This document shows positions 1 to 11,357 of a DNA stretch of 64,000 nt, piece after piece. The translations under genes were made by a program, and so were the position numbers. Positions within the stretch are counted from its first letter, which is position 1; each line of letters begins with the position of its first letter. Under the pieces are notes generated by a model. The model saw only the letters and a list, made by a program, of their open reading frames with translations. It was not told the DNA's origin and ran no database searches. The stretch comes from Catonia carolina (lineage: Eukaryota; Arthropoda; Insecta; Hemiptera; Achilidae). Location of the stretch: the NCBI GenBank assembly GCA_035578175.1, contig JAQMRL010000003.1, forward strand, positions 103,032,969 to 103,096,968. The letters are read 5' to 3'.

Positions 1-1085
1 TTATCACAAAATCCTTCCGTTACTTCAAAATTTGTAGGTTATACCTCTGGCTTTTTTTATCTAAGATTCATTAGTGATCTACGGATAAAATAGGAAGAAT
101 TTATTAGATTGGTACTTATATTTACAAAATTTCAAAAGAATGCGTTTTTTTAACGAAAAGTAAATATTTAACATTATAGATATATTATGTGGCGATTGTT
201 TTTGTACTTTATTAAAAAAGTACCAAATTATAAAATGTAAAAATTTTATTTTATTGTGGTACAGAAGATACAAAAAGATTGATTCAAGAGCTTTCAAAGT
301 TTAATTGTTTGTGTGATTTTAATGAAGAATTTGAAGACTGGCTAAGAAAACATCATTGCATGAGACTTAAAAATCGTTGGATATCTTAATAGGTAAGTAT
401 TAATTAATAAGATTATGATAATCGTTTAAAAAAGTCCTAGTTGGCAAGTAAGTAATTCATAATTAAAAGATTCTCTTTAAAAATGTAATAATGCAACCAA
501 ATGAATTTTCATTTCATTTCATTTGGTATATGTGATAATTCAATACATTCCCTGTTTTGGTGAAGTTCCTAATAAGCATTCTTGTGGAAGCATTCTTCAT
601 TAATGCAAAAAGTAGTATTTCAGGCTCATAATGTTTTGAACCACAGTGCTTTAAAATAATAAAAGAATGCAAACCTGATTTATTTAGACATGATTCATTG
701 AAATTTTCAAGGTAAAATAAATAATGAAATGTTCCCACAATATCTTAATAATCTAAACCATGAAGAGGTTGTTTCCATTGCAAAGTTGTAGTAAACATCT
801 CTTGTTTACTTAATTTCAGTTAGTTTTTAGTCTGAAGTGTACAAGTAAAATGATAGTGTCATAAACTCATATTTTGTTTTGGTATGTTACTGATTGTAAG
901 ATTTTTATATGTAGGCTTCCTTTTGTATGATGAATAAATTATGGAACTTTATCATGGATAAATTGAATTTGTAGAATAGACCTTTGTTACGTTATTAACA
1001 TGATTAGGTTTTTCAATACTGGACAGACAATTTTATCAATATTTTTACATATAACCCACACCAATTATTAAACTGTAGGTTTACA
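1..1085. other. AT-rich unique sequence, nothing recognised
   Basis: The stretch has no repeat family that recurs elsewhere in the window and no coding-like frame. The short open frames are low-complexity and asparagine, lysine and phenylalanine rich, as expected by chance in AT-rich DNA. Confidence 0.6.
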
Positions 1086-1241
1086 CCGGCCTGTAGTGGT
1101 TAGCGCAGCTGGCTTCTACACCAGGGTCCCGGGTTCGATTCTCGGTCAGGTTTGGCATTTTTTCATTACTCATTTTCATTATCATTATCCACAGTCTGCA
1201 TTAGCAGAAATTGCAGAACAGTCAGACGTAAAACCAAAAAA
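1086..1241 (+). repeat. tRNA-derived SINE, family B, near-complete copy
   Basis: The head has a tRNA-like A box (TAGTGGTTAGCGC) and B box (GGTTCGATTC), the internal promoter of RNA polymerase III. The body reads GGCATTTTTTCATTACTC and the tail carries TGCATTAGCAGAAATTGCAG and a CAGACGTAAAACC end followed by an A/T run. The same head, body and tail recur at 3251, 7901, 62407 and 62622, which is why I call it a dispersed SINE and not a tRNA gene: there is no 3' acceptor stem after the B box. Confidence 0.85.
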
Positions 1242-1734
1242 ATATATATATATTTTTTTAAATTAAGTTAGCTCTTAACAATGGTTCGGTTTTGTTCTGA
1301 GAAATTAGGTTTTTCATTTAATAAAATGATTTCAAAAGAAAAGTTTTTTATTTGCAGTTTTTAGTCACTTCTTAATAAATTGCCTCTGAACTTCTGTTTG
1401 ATAAGAAAATATTTTATTGTACTGGTAAATAGGCCTATATATAAGTAATTTAGAGGTTCTTAAGATGAGTGGATGATTGAAGTATGTGGCAACATCTTAA
1501 CCAGAAGGAGTAGGCTAGTTTGGCTTATCTTAGGACATCCACATCTATCAATAATGTGTAATATTGAGGGAGTGAATTGTAGGAGACAAAGGTTATAATA
1601 CCTACAGCAAATTACAAAAGATGTAGGATTTTACAGGTATGTAGATATGAAACTACTTTCTGAAAAATCTGCTGAATTTGACACAAATTTTAATCAAGTA
1701 AAATTGTTTCACGATGACAATAGGAATAGTATTA

Positions 1735-1862
1735 TTTTTTTTTTTGTTTAACGCCTGACTGTTGTTCTTCAATTATTGCTAATGCAGACTGTAAAAGATG
1801 AAATGATTTTTTGTAACTTATGAAAATATGCCGTGCCTGAATGGGATTTGAACCAAAGACCA
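1735..1862 (-). repeat. SINE, family B tail with alternative head (H2)
   Basis: Read on the minus strand it has a B-box-like GGTTCAAATCCC, then GCACGGCATATTTTCATAAG, then the family B tail (CTGCATTAGCAATAATTG) and an end resembling CAGGCGTTAAAC with a T run on the plus strand. GGAATAGT occurs on both sides (about 1722 and 1869), a likely short target duplication. The head matches those at 12636 and 23512, not the head at 1086. Confidence 0.75.
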
Positions 1863-3204
1863 AAGACTATTGGAATAGTTAAGGAATAAAATGAAGAATG
1901 GAGTTTTTGACTAAAAAGAATTATGTGGAATGCTATGTTGAACTCCAGTAGTAAATCTGATTTATAATAGAATTTTTGTATTTTTACACTATATGATAAG
2001 GATATAGTGTTTTCATTATTAAGGTGATTTTGTTAAACTTTCTAGATTCGAACTTTTTCATTTTTATCCATATATTTACTTCGTCATTTTATAAAAGGAA
2101 GTCTACTGAAATTCATAAATTATTTTTTACCAAAACAAAAGCGATGTAAACTAAAATTGTACACCATATCCTAGGACTTCTTTTTCTTTTAACGACATTT
2201 AATTCATGATATAATTTACGAGAAGTGAATTGCTTAAATCACTAAAATAAAAAATAAAAAGTGCAACACATCGGTTCTGCTACAGTAAAACAGCCCAGTA
2301 TAGAATTCTTTATAACTACATTACTTAAATACTTTAAAACACAAAATATCAACTGATGGAATATAAACAACAAATAGAAAAATATATTAGGCATGCAAAC
2401 AATGAAAGAAAAATCATTAAAAGTAATATAAAAATTTATTTTCACACAAATTATTTACATACAAATGAATTACATAAATCTACTGTACTCTAATAAAACT
2501 AAAATAATGTATTTTTATACAAGAACACTTAAATTACATATTTAATATTAATTGAGTATATACTTTAGAAATTATTATTTTTGTTTTTGTTAAACATTAA
2601 TGTATTTAATAAACATGGAGGTTTGGTATATTGATATCAGGATGCTGTATTGTAATCAGACAATGAATATTTGCCTGATATTTAACAGTAAATAAGTTCA
2701 CATAAAAATGCACCTATCCAACAGAAATGTCTTTCTGAAAATGTTTTGAAATTTGTGAAGAATGCAAATTTTGTTGTGTCAGTTTTAAGAAAATTTATGT
2801 ACACCATTGGCATTATGTTCCTTTGGTTATTTAGTTGAGGGTTTTCTGTAACTATAGAAATTTGGTAACATTTATGACCAAATCTTTTTAACTAGCCTAC
2901 ATCTATTCCTGTCTCATAATAATTTACTGTTTGTTTTTACATGACAAAATTTTATAGCTGTCATGGTGAAGTATGTGTTTAACTGTTAGCAATGCCTGCA
3001 CGACTTCATTTTTTCAGACAAATTTGTGACATTTTTACCTTCAAAGTTTGTAAATTTTTGTCTTTAAACCTTTCTCCCAGATTCTGTACTAACTCTAATA
3101 GACTTCGAAAGCATATGCAGGATATGTGGATTTATTCACTAATTATTTGTTCTGGGGGAATCTACAGGCTATAAGTACATATTTTTTGTTCCATTTTAAC
3201 AGTT
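1863..3204. other. AT-rich unique sequence, nothing recognised
   Basis: No repeat, RNA gene or coding signal was recognised. Open frames here are short and have no family features. Confidence 0.55.
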
Positions 3205-3690
3205 ACCCACCAGGTTGGTTTAAAGGTAAAGTCGTCACTGCAAGTCAGCTTTTGCAATTTTTGACTGTTTTGCAATTTCTGCTAATGCAGACTATGAAGA
3301 ATGATGATTATGAAAATGAGTGATTAAAAAATACCAGACCTGATCGGGAATTGAACCCAGGACCCTGGGGTAGAAGCATTTTGCGCTAACCACTAACAAG
3401 TCAGCTGTTTAACAGCTGATTTTCGGAGACAAAGGTTCCTGGTTCAAATTCTAGTTACGGTTTTATACGGATTTGAATACTAGATAGTGGTTACTGGTGT
3501 ACTTTGATGGTTGTAATTTACCATACTCTCCCAGGAATGGTCGCCCTGGGTCTGTACAAGACTGTACCTCATTTACATGTCATACACATCATCCTTCTTT
3601 CATTGGATCATAAGATTTGCTTATTTGTTCTTGAACAGATTGCAACACTCACATTAGGGATAAAAAACTTTTTACCAGCTGGTTATATGG
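3205..3690 (+). repeat. SINE, family C, interrupted by a SINE B insertion
   Basis: The copy begins ACCCACCAGGTTGGTTTAAA, with tRNA-like A and B boxes (GGTTCAAATTC near 3440). It continues through the family C body: TACGGATTTGAATACTAGAT, TGTACTTTGATGGTTG, CCATACTCTCCCAGGAATGG and TTGCAACACTCACATTAGGG. A family B SINE in the opposite orientation sits inside it at 3251-3396. Other copies lie at 5067, 7491, 7811, 14892, 15669 and 47388. Confidence 0.85.
3251..3396 (-). repeat. SINE, family B, nested in SINE C with 10-bp target duplication
   Basis: The minus-strand copy has the family B tRNA-like head (GGTTCAATTCCCGATCAGG) and tail. It splits the host SINE C exactly, with CAAGTCAGCT duplicated at 3241-3250 and 3397-3406. 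The duplication shows retroposition into an already resident family C copy. Confidence 0.88.
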
Positions 3691-4603
3691 TTCTTGTTAG
3701 AAAAGAATACCCAGTGTAAATGAACATGGTGCATTTAATAAAATTTGGGATAATAAAGTTGTTTATAATGGCATTATCTGATTCTTAATCAAATTAGTAC
3801 CTAATATTGTGAAATTTATAGTTCAGGTGCTACTGATTTTGAAATTTTAGCTAATTAATGAAACTGAAAAACAGATTGAATTCGACTGACCCAGTCCTGC
3901 TAGACATAAATGATCAGATATTCTAACCCAAAAGTTCTCTACTATACTAAATTTTACTGAACAAAACCCCTTTGAGAGTGACATAAGCCTGTGTACTATT
4001 TAGAAGTTGAATCTATATTTTGGAAATAATAAAATTGAGTATATGTTTTAGATCCAACTGAAAATGAAAGCTAGGATCTAAGTAAGATGGTAATTCTGTT
4101 TATAACAAGAAAACTATTTAAAATTGAACAATTGGAAGCGTTTTTAATCAGCAATATACTCTCTAATAGTAAATATGATGTCAAGACATAAAAATTACTA
4201 CTACATGTATTTTTACATACATCACATTTAAAATACAAATTACATTGACATAATTGCACCTTAATTAAATATTATTTAAAAATAATACTTAACTAAAAAA
4301 ATGTTTTTAAAGAGTATCACTAGTCAAATGCTAGTCTAATACTATAGCCTAGTATTAGTATATTGCTTGGCATTTCCAAAATACATAAATTTATCAAATT
4401 TTTTTGTGTTATCTGGAAGATTCTTCCATCAGTTACATCATCAATACATTTGTAGTTTATTTAGAAGCCTATAGCAATATGGACATTTAGGCAATGTTTA
4501 TTTTAGTGCTCAGCACACACATCAATTTCCTCTTTTACAGTTAACTACTTTAGAGACCGTATGAGACTACAAAAAGCTGTGATCGCTTGTATTTTAAAAG
4601 CAG
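3691..4603. other. AT-rich unique sequence with one small palindrome
   Basis: Nothing recognised except a short imperfect palindrome at 4336-4358 (CTAATACT / AGTATTAG arms, 7-base spacer). Confidence 0.5.
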
Positions 4604-4735
4604 TAAGTGACTGCCTCTTTGGTATAGTGGATGGTTATTGTGTTAGCCCATAGTCGAAGGTCCAGGATTCCATTCCTAGCCAGTCAAAACCCACAGTTAT
4701 CATTTATGAAAAAGATGTTGAAGTGAATTTAAATA
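4604..4735 (+). repeat. SINE, family E, degraded copy
   Basis: A tRNA-like head (CCTCTTTGGTATAGTGGATG, then a B-box-like GGATTCCATTCC) is followed by the family E body AGTCAAAACCCACAG and a tail ending AATTTAAATAAAATAA. It resembles the clearer copy at 18460. Confidence 0.65.
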
Positions 4736-5066
4736 AAATAATTTTAATTATTTACAAGTCTGTAAAAGGCCTGATTGAAATATGAAATTAATTGTTAAAA
4801 ACAAGCTACTGATTTTTACAAATTAAAAGAAAACAGTGCTTTTTTGGGCTGTATATCTATAATTTATAATAAAGGAATTTATTTTTATTAGATTATCTGT
4901 AAATGTTATTACAGTATTAATTCTATTCTCCAGATTTACAACCGCTTTAAAATTTTGAATTTTGATGTGTTCAGTGCAGGAGAATATCTTTTCAGAATAT
5001 TCAAAGATCACAGAAGTTTAGTCCAGTGTTCTCTAGGTTCAATTGTACTCATTATTTATAAATTAA

Positions 5067-5375
5067 CCCACTGTGTTGGTTGAGTGATAAAATCGTTACT
5101 GCAAATCAGCTGTTTATGATTTTTGGAGATGAAGGTTCTTGGTTTTAATCTTAATAAAAGTAGTTACTTTTATATGGATTTGAATACTAGACTGTGGTTA
5201 CCAGTGTATTTTTATGGTTATGGTTCAATTAACCATACTCTTTCAGGAATGGTAAGCCTGAATCTGTACAAGACTAGACTACACTTCATTCACATCATCC
5301 TCATGACATTGAGTCATAAGTTTGATTATTGTTCTTAAATTGAACTGATTGCAATGTACACTAATTAGGAGTTAA
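5067..5375 (+). repeat. SINE, family C
   Basis: It runs from AACCCACTGTGTTGGTTGAG through GGATTTGAATACTAGACTG, AACCATACTCTTTCAGGAAT and TGTTCTTAAATTGAACTGAT to an A-rich end. It is about 310 bp long and has diverged from the other copies by many substitutions. Confidence 0.8.
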
Positions 5376-5701
5376 AAAAAATAAGTATAGTCTACAAATG
5401 AATTTACGGATTAGTAGACTTAACTTTAACAAACAGAAATTTTTGAAAAATGCATTGTGCAGGTATAATAGATGTGATCATGGTAAATAGAAGAGATCTC
5501 TTCTAATTACCGGGGATGAGATAATATTACATTTTCTGTACTGGAAGTGTTGAATATTTCTGTTCGAGTTGTCATAAAAAATTTACTGTACCTAGTTTTC
5601 AAAATGAAATGGGGTTTTCATTTCTGAAATTCTGTAAAAATTAATTTAGTAATTCCTCAAGTTCACTCAGAAACTTAAATAATCTAATACTATTTAACAT
5701 A

Positions 5702-5797
5702 GAAAAAAATAAGCTTTTGAAATGCCTTGAACCACTATAACTGTGAAATAGAAAAAGTAGGCTTTTGAAATGCCTTGAACCACTATTACTGAATGAC
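5702..5797. repeat. Tandem duplication, 48-bp period, two units
   Basis: TTTTGAAATGCCTTGAACCA occurs twice, 48 bases apart (from 5714 and 5762), with similar flanks (GAAAAAAATAAG and GAAAAAGTAG upstream; CTATAACTG and CTATTACTG downstream). Few differences separate the units, suggesting a fairly recent duplication. Confidence 0.85.
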
Positions 5798-5927
5798 CAG
5801 TAAATGGGGGAAGAATTTTCCAGATTTCAGCTGGGATGAGTACCTAGAACCTTGTTCATTTCCCTTTTATGATTATTTCTATGATTCTATGTATGATTAT
5901 TTCTTATTTTGTTGTAATTTTGAAATC

Positions 5928-6490
5928 TTAACCCTTTGCAAGCTAGTCTACATGTAACTTATTTGTAACTAGAGCTAAATATTTTGGCAAAAAAGTTTTA
6001 AAAATTTTAATTTTTTATTTCATGTAATGAATTCTTATACCTCTAGTATTGATTAAAATTCATTTTTAAGTTTTACAAAAATGTACTTTATTGCAATTTT
6101 ATATTGGTAGGAACCTAATTTTCATTGATACTCAACAACAAGATGAATTTTGCTAGATTTTAATGATTAAATACACTTAACACAAAATTTTACTATTTAA
6201 CGAATATGTTCTTAAAGAAATGACCTCTTTGTTGTCATAAAGCTAGCACCATACTGTATTTTAAAAATACTGTATTTTACTGTACCTTACACCATACTGT
6301 AGCACCATACTGTATTTTAAAAATACTGTATTTTACTGTACCTTAAAATACAGTATGGTGCTAGCTTTATGACAACAAAGAGGTCATTTCAGTGCTAGAT
6401 ATTAATAAATCCCAATGTAATCTAGTAATACACAAATGGGATCTAAATCATAGGTGCAAATGTAAACACCAATAGCTTGCAAAGAGTTAA
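5928..6490. mobile_element. piggyBac-type MITE with TTAA target duplications and large hairpin core
   Basis: Terminal inverted repeats are CCCTTTGCAAGCTA (from 5932) and its near complement TAGCTTGCAAAGAG ending at 6486. Both ends abut TTAA (5928-5931 and 6487-6490). TTAA duplication plus CCYTTT-like termini are known marks of the piggyBac superfamily. No transposase is encoded in the 555 bp, so it is non-autonomous. The core contains 48-bp inverted arms (6217-6264 and 6343-6390). Confidence 0.75.
6217..6390. repeat. 48-bp inverted arms enclosing a duplicated segment
   Basis: The left arm, starting GAAATGACCTCTTTG, and the right arm, ending CAAAGAGGTCATTTC, are exact complements over 48 bases. 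Between them a 45-base segment beginning AGCACCATACTGTATTTT is present twice at a 56-base spacing (6245 and 6301). Exact arms indicate a recent inverted duplication or strong conversion between arms. Confidence 0.9.
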
Positions 6491-7477
6491 AAAACTAATT
6501 ACTCCAAATTAAATTCTAATTTTCTACAGTACTGACAAGAAACTAATGTTTTCTGATTAGTTAAGCAAAATAACGTTAAAAACCATCAAGTTTTGCATCC
6601 TTTATATGGTTTCCAGTTTTTGAAGATTGAAGAAAATGTATTCCAACATAGTATATATAATTAATTAAGGATAAATTTAACTTTTAAACAAATATGAATT
6701 AATGTCACATTTAAGAAACTATAACACAAAAATATAAATGGTTAATAAATTTAAATCTACCAAGCAATCAATTTAAAGATAATTAATAAAAATAACATTA
6801 CTCTACTGATTATCATCTCTTTATACTGTCTGAATTCACTCTTCAATGTTGCCAAAGTTTACTTGATTAGAATTTGAAACTTCGTCTTATTTGATCTGAT
6901 TTCTCATCTTTAATGCTGTCCCAATTTGTAAGTACTGGTTTGTTACACTGAAATCAAAATGTATTAGTAGTTAGATTAAGATAAATAAATCACTACACTA
7001 AAAGTTATTAAAAAAATTACTGCTAATCATTTTTTAATGTTTCCTGAGAACAGACAATTTGTGATTTAAATTTATTTCTAGATTGATTTAAAAGTAAATA
7101 TAAGTTTTATAGTAAAAAAAAATCATTATTAATCTTGTAGTTTCAACTGCTTAACAGAAGGCGTAGGTTGGATTCTTTGAGTTCATGCCATTAAACTCAA
7201 TTCTTTTGGTCAAGTTGTAATTTTAATACACTATTAAAAAACTGATGTGAAAATTAAGGTACATTTTAACTAATTACTTAGTGTGAATTAACCTAAACAA
7301 ACCTCTTCAACTTCAGGTTCGAATAAATTGTACAAATCAACATAATTGTAATTATTACCTAATAATTAAAAAAATATTACCTATAGGTATAAAATTGTTA
7401 TGCCTAACATTGTATGTTAACTTCAATACTTTAAAAAGCAGAGCATTTAAAATCACAAAACTAAAATAAAACCATTT
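6491..7477. other. AT-rich unique sequence, nothing recognised
   Basis: No repeat family, RNA gene or coding signal was seen. Confidence 0.55.
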
Positions 7478-7490
7478 ATTGAACATAAAC

Positions 7491-7805
7491 CCACTGGGTT
7501 GGTCTAGTGGTAAAGTCGCCGCCATGAATCAGCTGATTGGGAGACAAAGGTTCCTGGTTCTGATCCTGGGAAAGGTAGTTACTTTCATACGGATTTGAAC
7601 ACTAGATTGTGGTTACCGGTGTACTTTGATGGTTGGGGTTCGATTATCCATATTTGCTTAGGAATGGTTGGCCTGAGTCTATTAAAGAATACACCTCATT
7701 TACACGTCATAGACATCATCCTCATTCATCATTGGGTTATGGCGTTGCTTATTATATTTAAATTGAATAGATTGCAACATACGCCCATTAGGGATTATAG
7801 AAAAA
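7491..7805 (+). repeat. SINE, family C, first of two adjoining copies
   Basis: It begins CCCACTGGGTTGGTCTAGTG and runs through GGTTCTGATCCTGGGAAAGG and the family body to TTAGGGATTATAG. This copy has a short CAGCTGATT in the variable-arm position where other copies have a longer palindrome (CAGCTGTTTAACAGCTG). ATTGAACATAAAC lies directly upstream (7478-7490) and again after the second copy (8321-8333). Confidence 0.85.
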
Positions 7806-7810
7806 TTCAA

Positions 7811-8320
7811 CATAACCCACCAGGTTAGTTTAGTTGAGAAGTTGTTGCTGCAAGTCAGCTGATTTTCAAAGGTGAAGGTTCCTGGTTTAAATCGTAGTAA
7901 CTTTTTTTGTTGATTTTATGTCCGACTATTTTGCAATTACTGCTAATGCAGACGAGAAGTATGATAGATAAAGATAAGTGATGAAAAAATAGCGGACCTG
8001 ACTGAGAATTAAATTCAAATCCGGGACCCAGGTGTAGAAGTCATTTGCACTAACCACTATGCCAACGGGCCAGCCAAAAAAAAGTTGTAGTAAAGGTCTT
8101 TATCTTTATACAGATTTGAATATGTGAAGATAGAAAAGTGGTTACCAGTGTAAACTTTGATGGTTAGAGCTCAACCATACTCTCCCAGGAAACAGCATTA
8201 GTCTATATACAAGACTACATTTCATCCACACATACATATATCATTCTCATCTCATTGGGTCTTGGCATTGCTTATTGTTCTTAAATTGAACAGATCGCAA
8301 TGTAAAAAGATAAAAATAAA
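7811..8320 (+). repeat. SINE, family C, second adjoining copy, interrupted by SINE B
   Basis: It begins ACCCACCAGGTTAGTTTAGT directly after a TTCAACATAA remnant of the target sequence. The host copy is split at about 7900 by a SINE B and resumes at 8087 (GTAGTAAAGGTCTTTATC). It ends in an A-rich stretch before the 13-base duplication ATTGAACATAAAC at 8321-8333. Confidence 0.82.
7901..8086 (-). repeat. SINE, family B, nested in SINE C
   Basis: The minus-strand family B copy has head GGCTGGCCCGTTGGCATAGT, a damaged B box (AATCCGGGACC region) and the usual tail (TGCATTAGCAGTAATTGC). GTAGTAA is duplicated at 7894-7900 and 8087-8093. Confidence 0.8.
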
Positions 8321-8333
8321 ATTGAACATAAAC

Positions 8334-10071
8334 TACAGAAAGATTATGTAATATGTATCTTCATCTAAGATCAACATAAAATGAAAAATTGTAGTACGTA
8401 GGCCTACAAGGACATTAACCTAATATAATAAAATGATTGAAAAAGAAATCAGCTTTTAAAAATAAATTAAACCTAAGATTTACAGTACCTTTATAATAAC
8501 TACTTAAATTACAGTCAATACTGGTATGATCATGTATATTTTCTTTTTGAGAAAGTCTAAAATAAAATCCTTTTTAATACTGACTTTCGCTTCTTGTATG
8601 GTGAGATTGGAATTACGCTTGATGATCACATAGTATTTACAGAATGCTTAATAAAGTACATACATAAGTAATTCAGTGATTTTAACAGTGGGTCTGATTG
8701 GGTAGGCCTATAAAAAATGGGAGACCAACATTTGGGTATTTCTTAGTACTGTACATAATGTTCTATTAAGAAAATATTATAGAGTTCATATTTACCGAGA
8801 AATGGAAACTGTAAATAAATTGAGAAAAAATTAATTTGTTTCCAAAAGTGATTTGAACAATCTCTGATGTACTATATGCAGTTTCATTCAGTTAATAACT
8901 TTTATTTCAGTGATCAAAAAAATAAATAAATGTTCCAATTTATATTTAAAATGAAATCATTTGATGATCTTTTATGGAATTGTCTTGCTCTTCCCTTTTT
9001 TATTAAATTATACAGAAATGTTATAAAGTGACACATCAACTTGACCTTTATAATACTTGCCCTTTATATAATCAGACTTGAGTTTAATTATAATTAAACT
9101 TTTTCTAATTAATTTTTTGAGAATAAATTACTTTGAGTAACCACATTATGCAATGATTCATCATATAACACGGAATGAAGTAATGAATCAATAACATTTG
9201 TTAGTTATAAAGATTGTATATAGGTTTTAAAAATCATTTAAAAAGTACTTCTTTCTAAGTGCTAGTTAATGTCCAAGTTCCTTGAGCCATTTCCCAACAT
9301 TTTTTGTATCTATTTTAGATGATTGAAAGGACTTAAGATGCTGTGAGTACACGTTTGGACCAGTCCCTCTGGTGTTTTATACATAATTATATAGAATGGA
9401 AATTGTATTGAAAAAATGCTTGATTACCATACTATATCAATATACGTTTGTAACATATGTACAGAAGTATCTGAACTTCAAACAGATAGTTTTTAAATCT
9501 AAATATACTATCAAACTGTCATACTATCATACTGTCAAAAAATAACCGTTTTACACTTTTATTTTACATTTAAAAAAATTATTACATTTAAATGCATCCC
9601 ACAGTTGTTTTCTTTAATATTTCAATCAAACTTAATGTTTCGGTTGATACACAATCATTAAGTGTACAAAAATTCAAATCAATTTATTAAAATTTTAATA
9701 GAAAGTAGCTTTTCAGTAATCTGTATAAAACTAGTTTTATACAGAATGTGTATAACTGTATATTGAATCTGTATAAAATAAATTTTGTACATATGACTGC
9801 AGAAACTACTTTTATTAAAATTTTAATAAATTTGTTCAAATTTTGTCATTTCATAAGCCCAAAACTTGTAAGTTTATTTGAGTAAAGTCATAAATAAAAA
9901 AGAATTAAGGCAGCTGCTAAAGGTTAGTAGATAAATTTAAAAGTTTGTATATTGGAATTTTATTTTATTGTATCCTAATAGGAGTTCAACATTCATATAA
10001 TGCATATGCTGTTTATACATTGATAATTTCATGATTACTTTTAAATCAACTGTGCTTCAATAAGATTGAAA
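8334..10071. other. AT-rich unique sequence containing a foldback
   Basis: Apart from the foldback at 9681-9833 and a short CATACTAT/CATACTGT tandem around 9509-9536, no family was recognised. Confidence 0.5.
9681..9833. repeat. Foldback: inverted arms around a perfect 24-base palindrome
   Basis: The left arm (9681-9708, AATTTATTAAAATTTTAATA then GAAAGTAG) is complementary to the right arm at 9807-9833 with one indel. Inside, 9721-9744 is a perfect palindrome (half-site CTGTATAAAACT). It may be a small MITE or a replication-derived inverted duplication; no target duplication is clear. Confidence 0.7.
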
Positions 10072-10185
10072 TATGTGGTAGGCTATGAACGAGAAGGTTT
10101 AAATCCCGGCTACAAAAATTTCATATGGATTAAACCCACAGTTGGTACTAATGAACATTGTTGATGTGACTAAAGATTAAAATGT
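10072..10185 (+). repeat. SINE, family E, degraded
   Basis: A B-box-like GGTTTAAATCCC, then AAACCCACAGTTGGTACTAA and TGTTGATGTGACTAAAGATT, match the body and tail of the family E copy at 23512 (GTAGTTGATGCGACGTTAAA). Confidence 0.6.
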
Positions 10186-10212
10186 AATGACACAGATTGG
10201 TATAAAAATATT

Positions 10213-10551
10213 CTGTTGTTGTTACGGTCATCTTTGAACTTGCAGATGTTTTACTAAGTAAAACGAGGAGTGAGGTGGTTTACCTTTTCCTTTCTCACCG
10301 AGTGGAAAAGTATGCTTATCAGCATGCTGGGCCCTCTGCAAAGCACATATTTTTCACTCTGCAAATGGCACCTTCACGTCATTCACCACAGGGTCTGGCT
10401 GTATAATGAAATTCATAACTTTCAGAGGAGATAACTCTGATTAGTGTCTTTTACACCTCTACCTCTTCTGTTCTTAAATGATACAGTCATTTAATTGGCT
10501 GACCATTTGATAAGAAACATATATTTTTTAGCTCTGCAACTAACAGATTGA
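10213..10551 (+). repeat. SINE-like family D, copy 1
   Basis: The family D body is present: TTTTACTAAGTAAAACGAGG, GAGTGAGGTGGTTTACC, GCTTATCAGCATGCTGGGCC, CCACAGGGTCTGGCTGTATA, TTTCAGAGGAGATAACTCTG and CTTTTACACCTCTACCTCTT, ending GCAACTAACAGATTGAGTA. GTATAAAAATATTCTGT precedes it (10200-10216) and GTATAAAATATTCTGT follows (10552-10567), a target duplication of 16-17 bp. The 5' region is diverged. Confidence 0.82.
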
Positions 10552-10567
10552 GTATAAAATATTCTGT

Positions 10568-10955
10568 GTTGTTTAGGTCAACAGCCGAAAGGCTGATTTG
10601 AACCTCTAGAGGTTTTACTAAGTAAAAATGAGAAGTGAGGTGATTTACTATTGCCTTCCTCACTGAGTTGAAAGAGTATGCTTATCAGCATGCTAGACCC
10701 TCCGAAAGCACCCACTTTCCACCCTGAAAATTATACCTTCACTTTATTCGCTACAGGGTCTAGCTGTATAGTGAATTTCATTACTCTCAAAGGAGATAAC
10801 TCTGGCTAGTGTCTTTTACACTTCTATCTCTTCTGTTCTTAAATAATTTAGTTATATAATTGGCTGAATATGTGATAAGAAACAGAACTATTTTTTATAG
10901 CCCTGGAACCAACAGATCGAGTACAATAATTCCTGTAATTTAACACTCCACCTGC
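10568..10955 (+). repeat. SINE-like family D, copy 2, directly downstream of copy 1
   Basis: It starts GTTGTTTAGGTCAACAGCCG and AAAGGCTGATTTGAACCTC, where GATTTGAACCTC resembles a pol III B box. It then follows the whole family D body to CCAACAGATCGAGTAC and AACACTCCACCTGC. It shares its 5' junction with the target duplication of copy 1, so the two either used the same site or arose as a tandem. Confidence 0.85.
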
Positions 10956-11357
10956 TGATTATGGGCAAGTAAATATTCTATCGAGTCTAATCAGTAATGT
11001 TTTGATAATTTAATTTAATGAATAATTTTTTGTCGTACAAAAAGTCTGTATTGTAAATAGCTTCTGGGTTTTGAGGTTAGTCAATAGCAGTTTCAGATTT
11101 CTTCTCAAGTTAAATTCCCTTCTTTCAAGCTTGTATAGAAGAATTTTTAATAAAGATGTGAATAATATTATGAAAGTATTCTAATTCTTGGTGTATTTTA
11201 AGTTTTGCATGAAATTTATCCAGCAACAAGGAAGACAACAGCCCAGATATGTAGTAATCTCTACCTGCTTGAAAGTATATTAGTGGGCTGATGGCCGAAT
11301 TTAAAACGTGGATCTAATGTACTGTTATTTATATCCAGCATTTACAATACTTAGACC
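10956..11357. other. AT-rich unique sequence, nothing recognised
   Basis: No repeat or coding signal recognised. Confidence 0.5.

Noticed and set aside
1086..1160. Possible tRNA gene
   Set aside because: A and B boxes are present, but no acceptor stem or tRNA length fits, and the same head recurs with a SINE body elsewhere. The same reasoning applies to 18460, 23512 and 49180.
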